DNA from: UBA7803 sp041395905
GTDB taxonomy: Bacteria; Pseudomonadota; Gammaproteobacteria; Pseudomonadales; Azotimanducaceae
Reading direction: 5' to 3'
DNA: 64,000 nt
Assembly (NCBI GenBank): GCA_041395905.1
Contig: JAWKZP010000010.1
Location: 62,001 to 126,000, forward strand
Made by a program: the position numbers and the translations under genes. This document shows, one piece after another, positions 17,430-25,508 of the stretch. Numbering within the stretch: position 1 is the first letter of the stretch; each line of letters starts with the position of its first letter. The notes under the pieces are model-generated. The model worked only from the letters and a program-made list of their open reading frames with translations, did not search any database and was not told where the DNA came from.

Positions 17430-18095
17430 CTATCCGGCCTCCGCAGCAGCTTTCTCCTTCAGCAGTTTCTGCAGCGCTTCGAGATGATCCCTGTGCACGA
17501 CCAGCACCACCTCGTCGTCCTCCTGGAGATCTGCGACCTCGTCGGGAAACAGAAGCTGGTCGCCGCGGTAGACGCAGATCACCCGGGTCTGCTCAGGGAG
17601 CTCGAGGTCTTTGAGGGGGCCCGTCTGATCCTTGCGCACGACGAACGAGAACGCGCGCGCCTCGTCGCGGATCATGGTCGACAGTTCGAGCGGATTGCGC
17701 CCTTCGCACAGATCCGCCAGATAGCGGGCGATTGTGCGCGACGGCACGATGGTGTCTTCGAGCCCCAGCTGCAGACAGATGTGCTCGAGCTCGATGTCCT
17801 CTATGCGGGTGACGACGCGCTTGAAGTGCAGAGAGCGGCCGACCAGGCTGGCGATGATGTTCGCCTGGTCGCTGCCCGTCATGCAGAACAGCACGTCGGT
17901 ATGGCTGGCATCGGCCTCCTGCAGGATCGCCGGCCGGGTGCCGTCCCCGTGAATGAATCCACAGGCAAGCTCATCCGCCAGGCTGTCGATGCGCGTCTTG
18001 TCGCGCTCGACGATCACCACTTCCTGGCCTCGTTTGAGCAGCGCTCGGGCAGTGGCAACGGCCATGGCGCTGGCGCCGACGAATACTGCGCGCAT
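17430..18095 (-). CDS. trkA: TrkA-like potassium channel regulator (single RCK)
   Basis: A 221-aa NAD-binding regulator with one RCK-N domain and one RCK-C domain, the short TrkA/KtrA form rather than the duplicated E. coli TrkA. The Rossmann start is MRAVFVGASAMAVATA, slightly degenerate in the GxGxxG position, with VIVERD as the adenosine-binding strand end. The C-terminal domain includes TRVICVYRGDQLLFP. It is 4 nt downstream of trkH on the same strand, so the two make one gated K+ uptake system. Confidence 0.9.
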   Translation of the reverse strand: MRAVFVGASAMAVATARALLKRGQEVVIVERDKTRIDSLADELACGFIHGDGTRPAILQEADASHTDVLFCMTGSDQANIIASLVGRSLHFKRVVTRIEDIELEHICLQLGLEDTIVPSRTIARYLADLCEGRNPLELSTMIRDEARAFSFVVRKDQTGPLKDLELPEQTRVICVYRGDQLLFPDEVADLQEDDEVVLVVHRDHLEALQKLLKEKAAAEAG

Positions 18096-18099
18096 AGAT

Positions 18100-19551
18100 T
18101 CAACTCCGTTTGCCGAGCCAGGTGCGCGGGTAAAGTACCACCAGCAGCGCGAGGAACTCCAACCGCCCCAACAGCATGGCGGCGCACAGCAGCAGCTTCA
18201 GCGGCGTGTGCAGATCCGCGTTGGTGATGCCCGTGGACAGTCCTACGGTTCCGAGTGCGGAGGTGACCTCGAACAGCGCATCCATGGGTGCGAAGCCGCC
18301 GGCCAGAAATGCGAGCCAGCAGAGGCCGGCGAAGCCTCCGAACAGCAGAATCACGAGCGCCGCGCGCTGCATGCTTTCCGGTTCCAGCGCGCGCCCGCCC
18401 AGGCGCGGTTTGTGCGCGGCGTGGGGCGGCATGGCGCTGCCGCGCAGGTAGTACAGCAGCAGGCTGATCAGCACCAGCAGACGCAGCAGCTTCACGCCGC
18501 CCGCCGTTGAGCCGGTCGCACCGCCCACTGCCATCGACACGATCATCAGCGCCTTGGAGGTCGGGTCGAGCTCGGCTACGTTCGTGCTCGAGAATCCCGT
18601 GGTGGTCTGGGCGGAAATCCCCAGCCAGGCGCCGTGCTGCAGGGCGCCGCTCCATTCGAAGCCGGCATGGTAGTGAAGGCTGAGGCAGAGCAGCACGACG
18701 GCGGCAAGCACCACGATCCCCAGGGCTCGGACTTCGGGATCGCGCAGGAGCTCACCGGCGCGCCCCCGGGCCGCGCCATAGAACAGCAGCAACGGCACGG
18801 CACCGATCACCGAGAAGGTGCTGACCAGCCAGGCGCCCGCCGGAGGCAACGCCGCGAGGCTGGTCTCCGACGGCGCAAAACCGCCGGTGGAGAGGGTGGC
18901 GAGCATGTACAGCAGCGCGCTGAAGGGATCGCCGATGAACGCCCACAGCAGCAGGATCCCGATCAGCGTCAGCGCCAGGTAGGCACCCAGCGCGCCACGT
19001 GCGTGCAGGCGCGCGGTGATTGCCAGGTTTTCACTCTCGGCGGGCTCCACCAACCGGCGCGCGGCCGCGTGGTGGCCCATCAGCAACGCGACCGACAATA
19101 CTGCGATGCCGAGCCCGCCGTACCACTGCATCCAGGCCCGGGTGAACAGAAACACCGGATCCCCAGCGGGCGTGGAGCCTGCCGTCGACAGGCCCGTGGT
19201 GGTAATGGCCGAGACGGCTTCGAACAGCGCGTCCTCGAACGCCAGGTCGCTGGCCATGAATGGCCAGGTCGCGAGCAGGGGAGTAATCACGAAAGCCAGA
19301 GCGACGACTGCGAGCGCCTCGTTGGCCTGCAGCCGTGCCGGCACGGGAAAGCGCCTCGTGTGGCGGGCAAACGCCACCAGCAGGACCACCAGCAGCCCCA
19401 GACGCCAGGCCCAGATCAGCTCGCCGAACGCGAGCGCCACCACCAACGGCACCGCGTTCAGCAAGGCGAGCATCAGCGCGAGCTGACCGAGATACAGCAC
19501 CACCACCTTCGGATGGGCCGCCTGCATGAGCGCGGTCAGTGCGTTGGTCAT
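18100..19551 (-). CDS. trkH: TrkH potassium uptake transporter
   Basis: About 483 aa, a polytopic K+ translocator of the TrkH/KtrB superfamily. Four P-loop selectivity motifs are visible in order: ITTTGLSTAG, LSTGGFAPSE, AQTTTGFSST and LGTVGLSTG, each with the filter glycine. The start is uncertain: ATG 19551 (MTNALTALMQ) is chosen because the first membrane segment follows; ATG 19566 is 15 nt upstream and neither has a good RBS. Coupled to the TrkA-like regulator downstream. Confidence 0.9.
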   Translation of the reverse strand: MTNALTALMQAAHPKVVVLYLGQLALMLALLNAVPLVVALAFGELIWAWRLGLLVVLLVAFARHTRRFPVPARLQANEALAVVALAFVITPLLATWPFMASDLAFEDALFEAVSAITTTGLSTAGSTPAGDPVFLFTRAWMQWYGGLGIAVLSVALLMGHHAAARRLVEPAESENLAITARLHARGALGAYLALTLIGILLLWAFIGDPFSALLYMLATLSTGGFAPSETSLAALPPAGAWLVSTFSVIGAVPLLLFYGAARGRAGELLRDPEVRALGIVVLAAVVLLCLSLHYHAGFEWSGALQHGAWLGISAQTTTGFSSTNVAELDPTSKALMIVSMAVGGATGSTAGGVKLLRLLVLISLLLYYLRGSAMPPHAAHKPRLGGRALEPESMQRAALVILLFGGFAGLCWLAFLAGGFAPMDALFEVTSALGTVGLSTGITNADLHTPLKLLLCAAMLLGRLEFLALLVVLYPRTWLGKRS

Positions 19552-19649
19552 GGCCCAATGTCGCATGCGCAGCGCCGGGAAACCAGATGGCGATCTACCC
19601 CGGGAACCCCGGTATTGCATTCACCCCGGCGGTTTGTCACAAACAGTGG

Positions 19650-21170
19650 ATGCATTGCACGCTGCGTACGTTCTTCGTCTGCTGGGCCCTCGTCGGCGCG
19701 GCTGCCTGCACTTACCTGCCGCGCCTCGACGACAGTCCGGTCAGCCAGGCTCTGCCGGCGCAGGCGGCGGACCGCATCGCTGCGGCCCTGCCGCTGGAAG
19801 GGGGCGACGTGCAGCGCTGCCTGCTGCTGGATACGCCCGGATCGGCGCTCGAGTGGCGCCTGGCGCTCATCGACGCGGCGGATCGCAGCATCGATGCGCA
19901 GTACTACGTCTGGGAGGGCAAATCCGGCAACCTGCTCATCGACCGGGTGCTCGCCGCCGCGGACCGCGGTGTGAGGGTCCGTATTCTGGTGGACGACATT
20001 CACATCGACGGTTTCCGCGAACCGCTGCTGGCGCTGGACGAGCATCCGAATCTCGAGATCCGCATCTTCAATCCTTTTGGCGTGCGCATCCGGGCACCCT
20101 TCGGTGCGATCCGCCTGCTCGAGATGGCCGTGGACGGCAATCGTTTGAATCACCGGATGCACAACAAGGTGTTGATGGTGGACGGGCGGGTCGCGGTATT
20201 CGGTGGGCGCAACATCGGCGACGCCTACTACGCCATGGATGACGAGCTGAACTTCCTCGACATGGACGTGGTGTTCAAAGGCGCGGCGGTTGCCGATATG
20301 GCGACCGGTTTCGACCTCTACTGGAACAGCCGGTGGAGCTACCCCGTTACGGCGATCGAACCCATTCCTCTGTTCCGCTCGAGCATCGAACGCATCCAAC
20401 CTGGGATCCGTCGTCAGATCGAGGAAGACGCGGAGCTGTCCGCATACGCGGCGCGTACCGACTGGGTGCCGGTGTTGCGCGGGCTCGATGACGGTGTCGC
20501 CGTGGACGGAATCGAGGTGATCTACGATCTGCCCGAAGTCGGCTGGTTTCAACACCCCGAGCAGATGGCAGATCGTCTGGCTGAGGTCGGGAGCCAGATC
20601 CAGCGTTCGGTGCAGATCGTCAGTCCCTATCTGGTGCCGACCCAGCGCCAGCTCGAGCTACTCGAGGCGCTACGTGCACGCGACGTGCGGGTCAGCGTGC
20701 TGACCAACTCGCTGGCTTCGAACGACGTGACGTTGGCAAATGCAGCGTACAGCAAGTATCGGCAGCAGCTGCTGGAAGCGGGGGTTGAGCTCTACGAGCT
20801 GCGGCCGGATGCGCAGCTGCTGCCGGCAACCAGTGGCGCGAAACGGTCGCGACGCCTGTCGCTGCATCGCAAGTTCATGATCTTCGACGACGATCTCGTC
20901 TACGTAGGCTCGATGAATCTCGACCCGCGCTCGGTGACGCTGAACACCGAGCTCGGTGCGCTCATCCGCTCGACGGCGCTGGCGGAGACGCTGCGGCGGA
21001 GCTTCGCGGAATCGACCGCGTCGGACAACGCGTGGCGGGTTACACTCGACGACGGCGTCGTTCACTGGCGGGCAGGCGCTGAGGTGTCGGACCGCGAGCC
21101 CTCGCTCGGATTGCTGCAGCGCCTGGCCAACTGGTTCTACAAGCTGCTGCCCGTTTCCCGGCAGGTCTGA
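19650..21170 (+). CDS. phospholipase D-like lipoprotein (cardiolipin synthase-related)
   Basis: A 506-aa PLD-superfamily protein with two HKD catalytic motifs: HRMHNKVLMVDGRVAVFGGRN in the first half and LHRKFMIFDDDLVYVGSMN in the second. The N terminus is a lipoprotein signal (WALVGAAAC), so it acts at the periplasmic face, unlike membrane-helix cardiolipin synthases; it resembles the YmdC/ClsC group. Start ATG 19650 is placed before the signal sequence. Divergent from trkH. Probable role in phospholipid or cardiolipin remodelling. Confidence 0.88.
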   Translation: MHCTLRTFFVCWALVGAAACTYLPRLDDSPVSQALPAQAADRIAAALPLEGGDVQRCLLLDTPGSALEWRLALIDAADRSIDAQYYVWEGKSGNLLIDRVLAAADRGVRVRILVDDIHIDGFREPLLALDEHPNLEIRIFNPFGVRIRAPFGAIRLLEMAVDGNRLNHRMHNKVLMVDGRVAVFGGRNIGDAYYAMDDELNFLDMDVVFKGAAVADMATGFDLYWNSRWSYPVTAIEPIPLFRSSIERIQPGIRRQIEEDAELSAYAARTDWVPVLRGLDDGVAVDGIEVIYDLPEVGWFQHPEQMADRLAEVGSQIQRSVQIVSPYLVPTQRQLELLEALRARDVRVSVLTNSLASNDVTLANAAYSKYRQQLLEAGVELYELRPDAQLLPATSGAKRSRRLSLHRKFMIFDDDLVYVGSMNLDPRSVTLNTELGALIRSTALAETLRRSFAESTASDNAWRVTLDDGVVHWRAGAEVSDREPSLGLLQRLANWFYKLLPVSRQV

Positions 21171-21204
21171 TTGCTGCCTCCGGGTGGGCCGGGCGCGGCC
21201 TGGG

Positions 21205-21630
21205 TCAGGCTTTGTCGCGCCTGATCCAGCGGCTGGTGACGCTCACGTCCTCGATGGGCTCGCCGGCACTCTCCCAGCCGGCGAACCCGGCTTCCAGGTG
21301 TGCCACGTTGCTGAAGCCCATGTCGATGAGCGCGCGTGCGGCCAGCGCCGAGCGGCCTCCGGCGGCGCAGAACAGCACCGTGCGCCGGTGTTCCTGAAAG
21401 AATTCCCGATAGTAGGGGCTGTTAGGGTCGGCCCAGAATTCGAGCATGCCGCGGGGCACGTGCTGCGAGCCCGGAATGGTGCCGAGGTCGACTCGCTCCT
21501 GGAGCTCGCGGATGTCCAGTACCAGCAACTGCGGGTCGCGCTCCAGCTCGGCTTTCAGCTGATCGACGCTGAGGTTCTCGATTGATCCCCGTGCCTCCTC
21601 GACGGCGGTGAAGATGCTGCGGATGGGCAT
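21205..21630 (-). CDS. rhodanese-like domain protein
   Basis: A 141-aa single rhodanese domain. The active-site loop is FCAAGGRSA with the persulfide-forming Cys, preceded by LLVLDIRE (CH2A-like Asp) and IPGSQHVPRG. Likely a sulfur carrier or thiosulfate:acceptor sulfurtransferase in the cytoplasm. Convergent with the PLD gene, divergent from the MFS gene (76 bp). Confidence 0.9.
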   Translation of the reverse strand: MPIRSIFTAVEEARGSIENLSVDQLKAELERDPQLLVLDIRELQERVDLGTIPGSQHVPRGMLEFWADPNSPYYREFFQEHRRTVLFCAAGGRSALAARALIDMGFSNVAHLEAGFAGWESAGEPIEDVSVTSRWIRRDKA

Positions 21631-21706
21631 GGCGCGCTCCTGGTTGTGCTCGTCGTTCTTTTACTGCGCGGCCCGTAAAATGTCGAACGGTCTGAGAGGG
21701 GGGAAC

Positions 21707-22918
21707 ATGACGGCAGCGCGGCGCGACGGCTGGTGGATAGTGGCCGGACTGTTTCTGGTGTTGACGGTTTCGTCCGGGTTCGGCTTCTACAATTTCTCGG
21801 TCTACATCAGCGTCCTGGCGGCCGCCCGGGACTTCACCGTCGCCGAAGTGTCGGTGGCGGTGAGCCTGTTCTTCGTGGTCGGGGGCGTTGCCGGCATGGT
21901 CGTCGCGCGCCTGATCGACCGCTTCGATGTGCGCTGGATCATGGTCTGCGGCGCGCTGCTGGGGGGTATTGCCCTTGCCGGGGCAGGCCGTGCCACCCAG
22001 CTGTGGCAGCTGTATTGTCTGTTCGCAGTGTTCGGCATCGGCAACAGCGCGGTGTCGCTCATTCCGGCGACCACGCTGATTACCCGGTGGTTCCCGGGGC
22101 GCAACCGCTCGGTGGCGCTGTCGATCGCGTCCACCGGATTGTCCATGGGCGGCGTCGCCGTGACGCCCGTGTCGGCCTGGCTGCTGCGAGTGCTGGGCGT
22201 GGAAACCTCGCTCACATGGTTCGGCGCGGCCTTCTTCGTGCTGGTGGTGCCTGTCGCGCTGGGAATCGTGCGAGCCGCGCCACCGGCGACTGACACCTCG
22301 ACGCCCAGACCCTCCGATGGCCGTGATTGGACGTACGCCGAAGCGGTGCGCAGTCGGTTCTTCGTGCTGGTCACCACGGGTTACGTGCTGTGCATGGGCG
22401 CTCAGGTCGGGGGTATCTCGCATCTGTACAGCAGGGCCGTGCAGATTGCCGACGTGACGGTCGCGGCCGGCACCGTGCAGGCGCTGACGATCATGAGCAT
22501 CACCGGACGTTTTTTTGGCGGTTGGGTGGTAACCCGCGTTCCGCTCCGCAGCTTCATGCTGATAAACGTGACGGGTCAGGCCCTCGGTCTGAGTGTGCTC
22601 GCGCAGGCGCAGGCGCCCTGGCAGTTGCTGCTCGGCGCGGGATTGTTCGGTGCCACCGTGGGCAATCTGCTGATGCTGCAGCCGCTCTGGCTTGCCGATG
22701 CGTTCGGCGAGCGCGCCTACCCACGCGCCTTCGCTCTGTCCAATGCGCTCTCGGTGATCGGCGTGGCGGCGGGACCGACGCTGCTCGGCGTGCTGTTCGA
22801 GGGTTTCGGCTACGGCATCGCTTACTTCGGCGCGGTGAGCGTCTCGCTCGCCGCCGGCATCACGCTGTTCTCGGCGGGTGCGGCGCCGCGGCGAACCATC
22901 GCGAAAGAATTGGTCTAA
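21707..22918 (+). CDS. MFS transporter
   Basis: A 403-aa carrier with about 12 hydrophobic segments. The first begins WWIVAGLFLVLTVSSG; a loop near residues 75-85 (ARLIDRFDVRW) corresponds to the MFS signature between TM2 and TM3. The middle loop follows APPATDTSTPRPSDG, then the second six-helix half. It resembles oxalate/formate or monocarboxylate-type MFS members, a weak call. Start ATG 21707 follows GAGAGGGGGG. The substrate cannot be told. Confidence 0.87.
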   Translation: MTAARRDGWWIVAGLFLVLTVSSGFGFYNFSVYISVLAAARDFTVAEVSVAVSLFFVVGGVAGMVVARLIDRFDVRWIMVCGALLGGIALAGAGRATQLWQLYCLFAVFGIGNSAVSLIPATTLITRWFPGRNRSVALSIASTGLSMGGVAVTPVSAWLLRVLGVETSLTWFGAAFFVLVVPVALGIVRAAPPATDTSTPRPSDGRDWTYAEAVRSRFFVLVTTGYVLCMGAQVGGISHLYSRAVQIADVTVAAGTVQALTIMSITGRFFGGWVVTRVPLRSFMLINVTGQALGLSVLAQAQAPWQLLLGAGLFGATVGNLLMLQPLWLADAFGERAYPRAFALSNALSVIGVAAGPTLLGVLFEGFGYGIAYFGAVSVSLAAGITLFSAGAAPRRTIAKELV

Positions 22919-22947
22919 CTTACGCATCGATTTCTTCGGAGTGACGA

Positions 22948-24303
22948 ATGAGGAAGCTTCTGCTGCTGCTGTGTCTGACTCTGGCCCCGATGGCCCAGGC
23001 AGCTCTGCCCATGGCCATGGCCGACGGCACGCGAATGCCGAGCCTGGCGCCCATGCTCGAGGCGACCGGACCGGCCGTGGTGAACATCGCCACCTACACC
23101 ACCGTGCAGGTGCGCAACCCACTGCTCGAGGATCCGTTCTTCCGGCGCTTCTTCAACATTCCGGATCAGGGCCAGGGCCGCTACCGACGCGCGCAGAGTG
23201 CCGGATCAGGCGTGGTGGTGGATGCGAAGCGCGGCTACATCGTCACCAACAACCATGTCATCGAGCGCGCCGACGAGATTCTCGTGACGCTGGCGGACGG
23301 GCGCAGCCTGTCGGCGGAGCTGCTCGGGGTCGATCCCCAGGTCGACCTGGCGCTGCTCAAGGTTGAGCCGGATCAGCTCACCGAGATCAAGTTCGCCGAT
23401 TCCTCGGCGCTTCGCGTCGGTGACTTTGCCGTGGCCATTGGCAATCCGTTCGGTCTCAATCAGACGGTCACCAGCGGCATCGTGAGTGCGCTCGGACGCA
23501 GCGGGCTCGGTATCGAGGGCTATGAGGACTTCATACAGACGGACGCGTCGATCAATCCCGGGAACTCCGGTGGTGCGCTGGTGGATCTGTCGGGACACCT
23601 CATCGGCATCAATACCGCGATCCTCGCGCCCAGCGGGGGCAATGTGGGCATCGGCTTCGCCATCCCCTCGAACATGGTGCAGGCCATCATGGGGCAGCTC
23701 ATCGAGCACGGCGAGGTGCAGCGCGGCTATCTGGGCCTCGCGGTGCAGGGGCTCAATCCGGAGCTGGCGGAGGCGTTCGGTCTGGACCGGCAGGAAGGCG
23801 TGGTAATCGTCGAAGTTGAGCCCGACAGCGCCGCGGACAAAGCGGGCCTCAAGACCGGAGACGTGATCACGCGGGTCGGCGATCGCAGCATCCGTCGCGT
23901 GTCCGACTTCGACAGTCAGGCGGCGGTGATCTTCATCGGCGACGAGGTGGGTCTGGAGGTGCAGCGCGAGGGCAAGACCCGCAAGATCGCGCTGTCAATC
24001 GAGGAGGACTCGCTCGAGAAGGTGTACGGCCAACGTGTGGATCCGCGTCTGGCGGGCACCACGCTCCAGAATTTCCGCAGTCAGGACGACCCCGGTCTCG
24101 GTGCCGGCGTGCTGGTGAGCGAGGTCAGCGAGGACAGCGCCGCCTGGCAGTACGGGCTGCGCGCCGGGGATATCGTGGTGGCGGTAAACCGCCGCGCGAT
24201 TCGCAACCTGGCCGACCTGCGGGAGAGCTCGCGGGCCAGCGGCCAGCAGCTGCTGTTGCGGGTTTATCGGGCCGGGCAGTACGGGTATGTGGCGATTCGC
24301 TGA
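22948..24303 (+). CDS. degQ: Deg/HtrA-family periplasmic serine protease
   Basis: A 451-aa Do-family protease with a signal peptide (LLLLLCLTLAPMAQA). The catalytic triad is visible as His in TNNHVIE, Asp in VDLALLKV and Ser in INPGNSGGAL. Two PDZ domains follow (about residues 260-345 and 365-445), with carboxylate-binding RGYLGL at the first. The length and the short loop before the triad resemble DegQ/MucD rather than DegP, but the choice among deg paralogues is inference. It degrades or refolds misfolded envelope proteins. RBS GGAG precedes the ATG. Confidence 0.93.
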   Translation: MRKLLLLLCLTLAPMAQAALPMAMADGTRMPSLAPMLEATGPAVVNIATYTTVQVRNPLLEDPFFRRFFNIPDQGQGRYRRAQSAGSGVVVDAKRGYIVTNNHVIERADEILVTLADGRSLSAELLGVDPQVDLALLKVEPDQLTEIKFADSSALRVGDFAVAIGNPFGLNQTVTSGIVSALGRSGLGIEGYEDFIQTDASINPGNSGGALVDLSGHLIGINTAILAPSGGNVGIGFAIPSNMVQAIMGQLIEHGEVQRGYLGLAVQGLNPELAEAFGLDRQEGVVIVEVEPDSAADKAGLKTGDVITRVGDRSIRRVSDFDSQAAVIFIGDEVGLEVQREGKTRKIALSIEEDSLEKVYGQRVDPRLAGTTLQNFRSQDDPGLGAGVLVSEVSEDSAAWQYGLRAGDIVVAVNRRAIRNLADLRESSRASGQQLLLRVYRAGQYGYVAIR

Positions 24304-24362
24304 CCGCGTTCAGCTGATCGTTCCTCGCAGGAGATAGCTTTCTGCTAGCGAGCAGAGACGAC

Positions 24363-24498
24363 GGCCGAGGGCAGGAGGCGCGGATTGCGCGCCGGGCTCC
24401 CGGCCTCGCTCCTCGTTGCCTGACCTGCCCTGTGCTGCGCGGGTCAGCCTGGCCGCCTCGGCGGCGCGACATCCCTGCTCACCCTCCTGCCCTCGGCC
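24363..24498 (-). repeat. palindromic element D (divergent copy)
   Basis: Arms 24363-24378 (GGCCGAGGGCAGGAGG) and 24483-24498 are perfectly complementary over 16 bp, with a weaker ACGAC-type extension outward. The core reads on the minus strand: CGCCGAGGCGGCC (24451-24463) is identical to elements A and C, then TGACC/GGTCA pairing, CAACGAGG (24411-24418 on the complement) and a terminal CCGGG/CCCGG hairpin. It sits between two convergent genes, 60 bp after the protease stop and 11 bp before the kinase stop. Confidence 0.65.
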
Positions 24499-24508
24499 TC
24501 GGTCGTGC

Positions 24509-25177
24509 CTAGAGGCGAGACGTCAGGGTTCCATGCACCGGGCGTCCGGACGAGTGCGGTCTGTTGGGGTCAGGGCGCGTTCGCGCCCTGACAGAGGAAA
24601 GTCGAGCTTCTGCAGTGGTCCGGTGGCTGGCGTCCAGGGCTTCCAGGCCCAGCTGGCGAGTCGATTCGGCGATGCGCGCGTTGAAGACCAGGGATCTTGC
24701 GAGGAAAGCTTCGATCAGCTGTTGCGCCTGTGGGTCGCGCTGGTCGAGGGCGCTCGTGAGCGAGATTCTCTGACGGATCAGCCCGTCGTCGGCGGTCATC
24801 CAGACGCGGGCGACGCCGTCGAGGTCCACGCCGCCCGCGAGCTCCGGCAGGATCGCGGAGCCTTCCAGCACCAGGCAGGGATCGTACGGGTTGTTCAGGT
24901 GCGATCGCACGAGCGCCGCGACGATGGGCCAGACGTTGTTGTGGTAGTGGCCAACGACGTCGTCGAGGAGTTCGGTGGTGGATAGCGTCGCGTAATGGCT
25001 TGCGACGTCCGCTGGAACCGCCGAGCCATCGTCCCGCCAAGGACGACCCGGATGCCGGGCAAGCTGATCGGTGGACAGGTAGCGCCACTGCAGCTGCTCA
25101 GCCACACGTCTCGCCAGCGTCGACTTGCCGACATGCGAGCTCCCCCCGATCAGCAGCACCTTGACCCGCTCGTTCAA
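24509..25177 (-). CDS. P-loop kinase-like protein
   Basis: A 222-aa nucleotide-binding protein. The Walker A motif GGSSHVGKST lies at residues 11-20, followed by a DQLARHPGRPW region like the substrate loops of zeta-toxin/adenylate-kinase-type P-loop proteins. LVLEGSAILPEL may serve as the Walker B strand. The C-terminal 30 residues are Arg/Pro-rich, low in complexity and end at the edge of element D, so the original C terminus may have been shorter. Start TTG 25177 follows GGGGTAGG. No partner antitoxin visible. Substrate unknown. Confidence 0.65.
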   Translation of the reverse strand: MNERVKVLLIGGSSHVGKSTLARRVAEQLQWRYLSTDQLARHPGRPWRDDGSAVPADVASHYATLSTTELLDDVVGHYHNNVWPIVAALVRSHLNNPYDPCLVLEGSAILPELAGGVDLDGVARVWMTADDGLIRQRISLTSALDQRDPQAQQLIEAFLARSLVFNARIAESTRQLGLEALDASHRTTAEARLSSVRARTRPDPNRPHSSGRPVHGTLTSRL

Positions 25178-25189
25178 ACGCCTACCCCA

Positions 25190-25321
25190 TCAGGAATCGA
25201 TCGGCTGCCTGGCGCCCAAAATCCAACGGAACATACCCACCACGCGGTGCTGCAGGAAGGCCCAATGGCCTTGGAACAGCCCCCTCCGCGAGCCGAGATC
25301 GGGGACGCTTGGAGCAGGCTT
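25190..25321 (-). pseudogene. possible C-terminal remnant of a lost gene
   Basis: An in-frame stretch of 43 codons plus stop with protein-like composition, including GLFQGHWAFLQHR and GMFRWILGARQP. It has no start codon apart from an internal Met and is closed upstream by a TGA (25322-25324) at the very edge of element C. It could be the tail of a gene whose 5' part was replaced when the element arrived. It may also be chance: GC bias leaves many frames open. Confidence 0.22.
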
Positions 25322-25324
25322 TCA

Positions 25325-25476
25325 GGGTTCGTGGGGGGCGGGTCGCTGGGACCCTGATCGAGCCGCCGAGGCGGCCGATTTGACGGCCCTCCGCAGGAGG
25401 GGTGGCAACATCGGTCAACGAGGGCAGGCCCGGAGGGCCCGGCGAGGGGTCCCAGCGACCCGTCCCCCGCGGACCC
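25325..25476 (+). repeat. palindromic element C (variable arms, conserved core on plus strand)
   Basis: Arms 25325-25354 and 25447-25476 match at 27 of 30 positions, and all three exceptions are G-T pairs on the plus strand. Perfect inner part GGGTCGCTGGGACCC. Core: GCCGCC-GA-GGCGGC hairpin (25363-25376), GCCGAT/ATCGGT pairing (25374-25379 with 25410-25415), TTGACG, a CCCTCC-GCA-GGAGGG hairpin (25387-25401), GGTGGCAAC (25401-25409), CAACGAGGG, and a GGCCC-GGA-GGGCC hairpin (25427-25439). The core is almost identical to element A reversed. It lies 32 bp beyond the alcohol dehydrogenase stop. Confidence 0.85.
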
Positions 25477-25508
25477 CTGGAACCCCGCCAACTCTCCGCC
25501 CGATCTCC

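Larger units (their letters stand above)
25178..25508. other. gene-free interval with orphan coding tail and element C
   Basis: A 331-bp stretch between the kinase start and the alcohol dehydrogenase stop. It holds palindromic element C (25325-25476) and, on the minus strand next to it, 44 codons resembling the 3' end of a gene without a start. I see no convincing promoter for the kinase. Confidence 0.6.

Noticed and set aside
22919..22947. Sigma-E promoter (AACTT and a TCGGA box) just ahead of the Deg-type protease gene
   Set aside because: The boxes are too close together and end only a few bases before the start codon, so no mRNA leader could include the RBS.
24509..25177. Zeta-type toxin of a toxin-antitoxin pair
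   Set aside because: Only the P-loop and general kinase shape are seen. No epsilon-like antitoxin gene flanks it.
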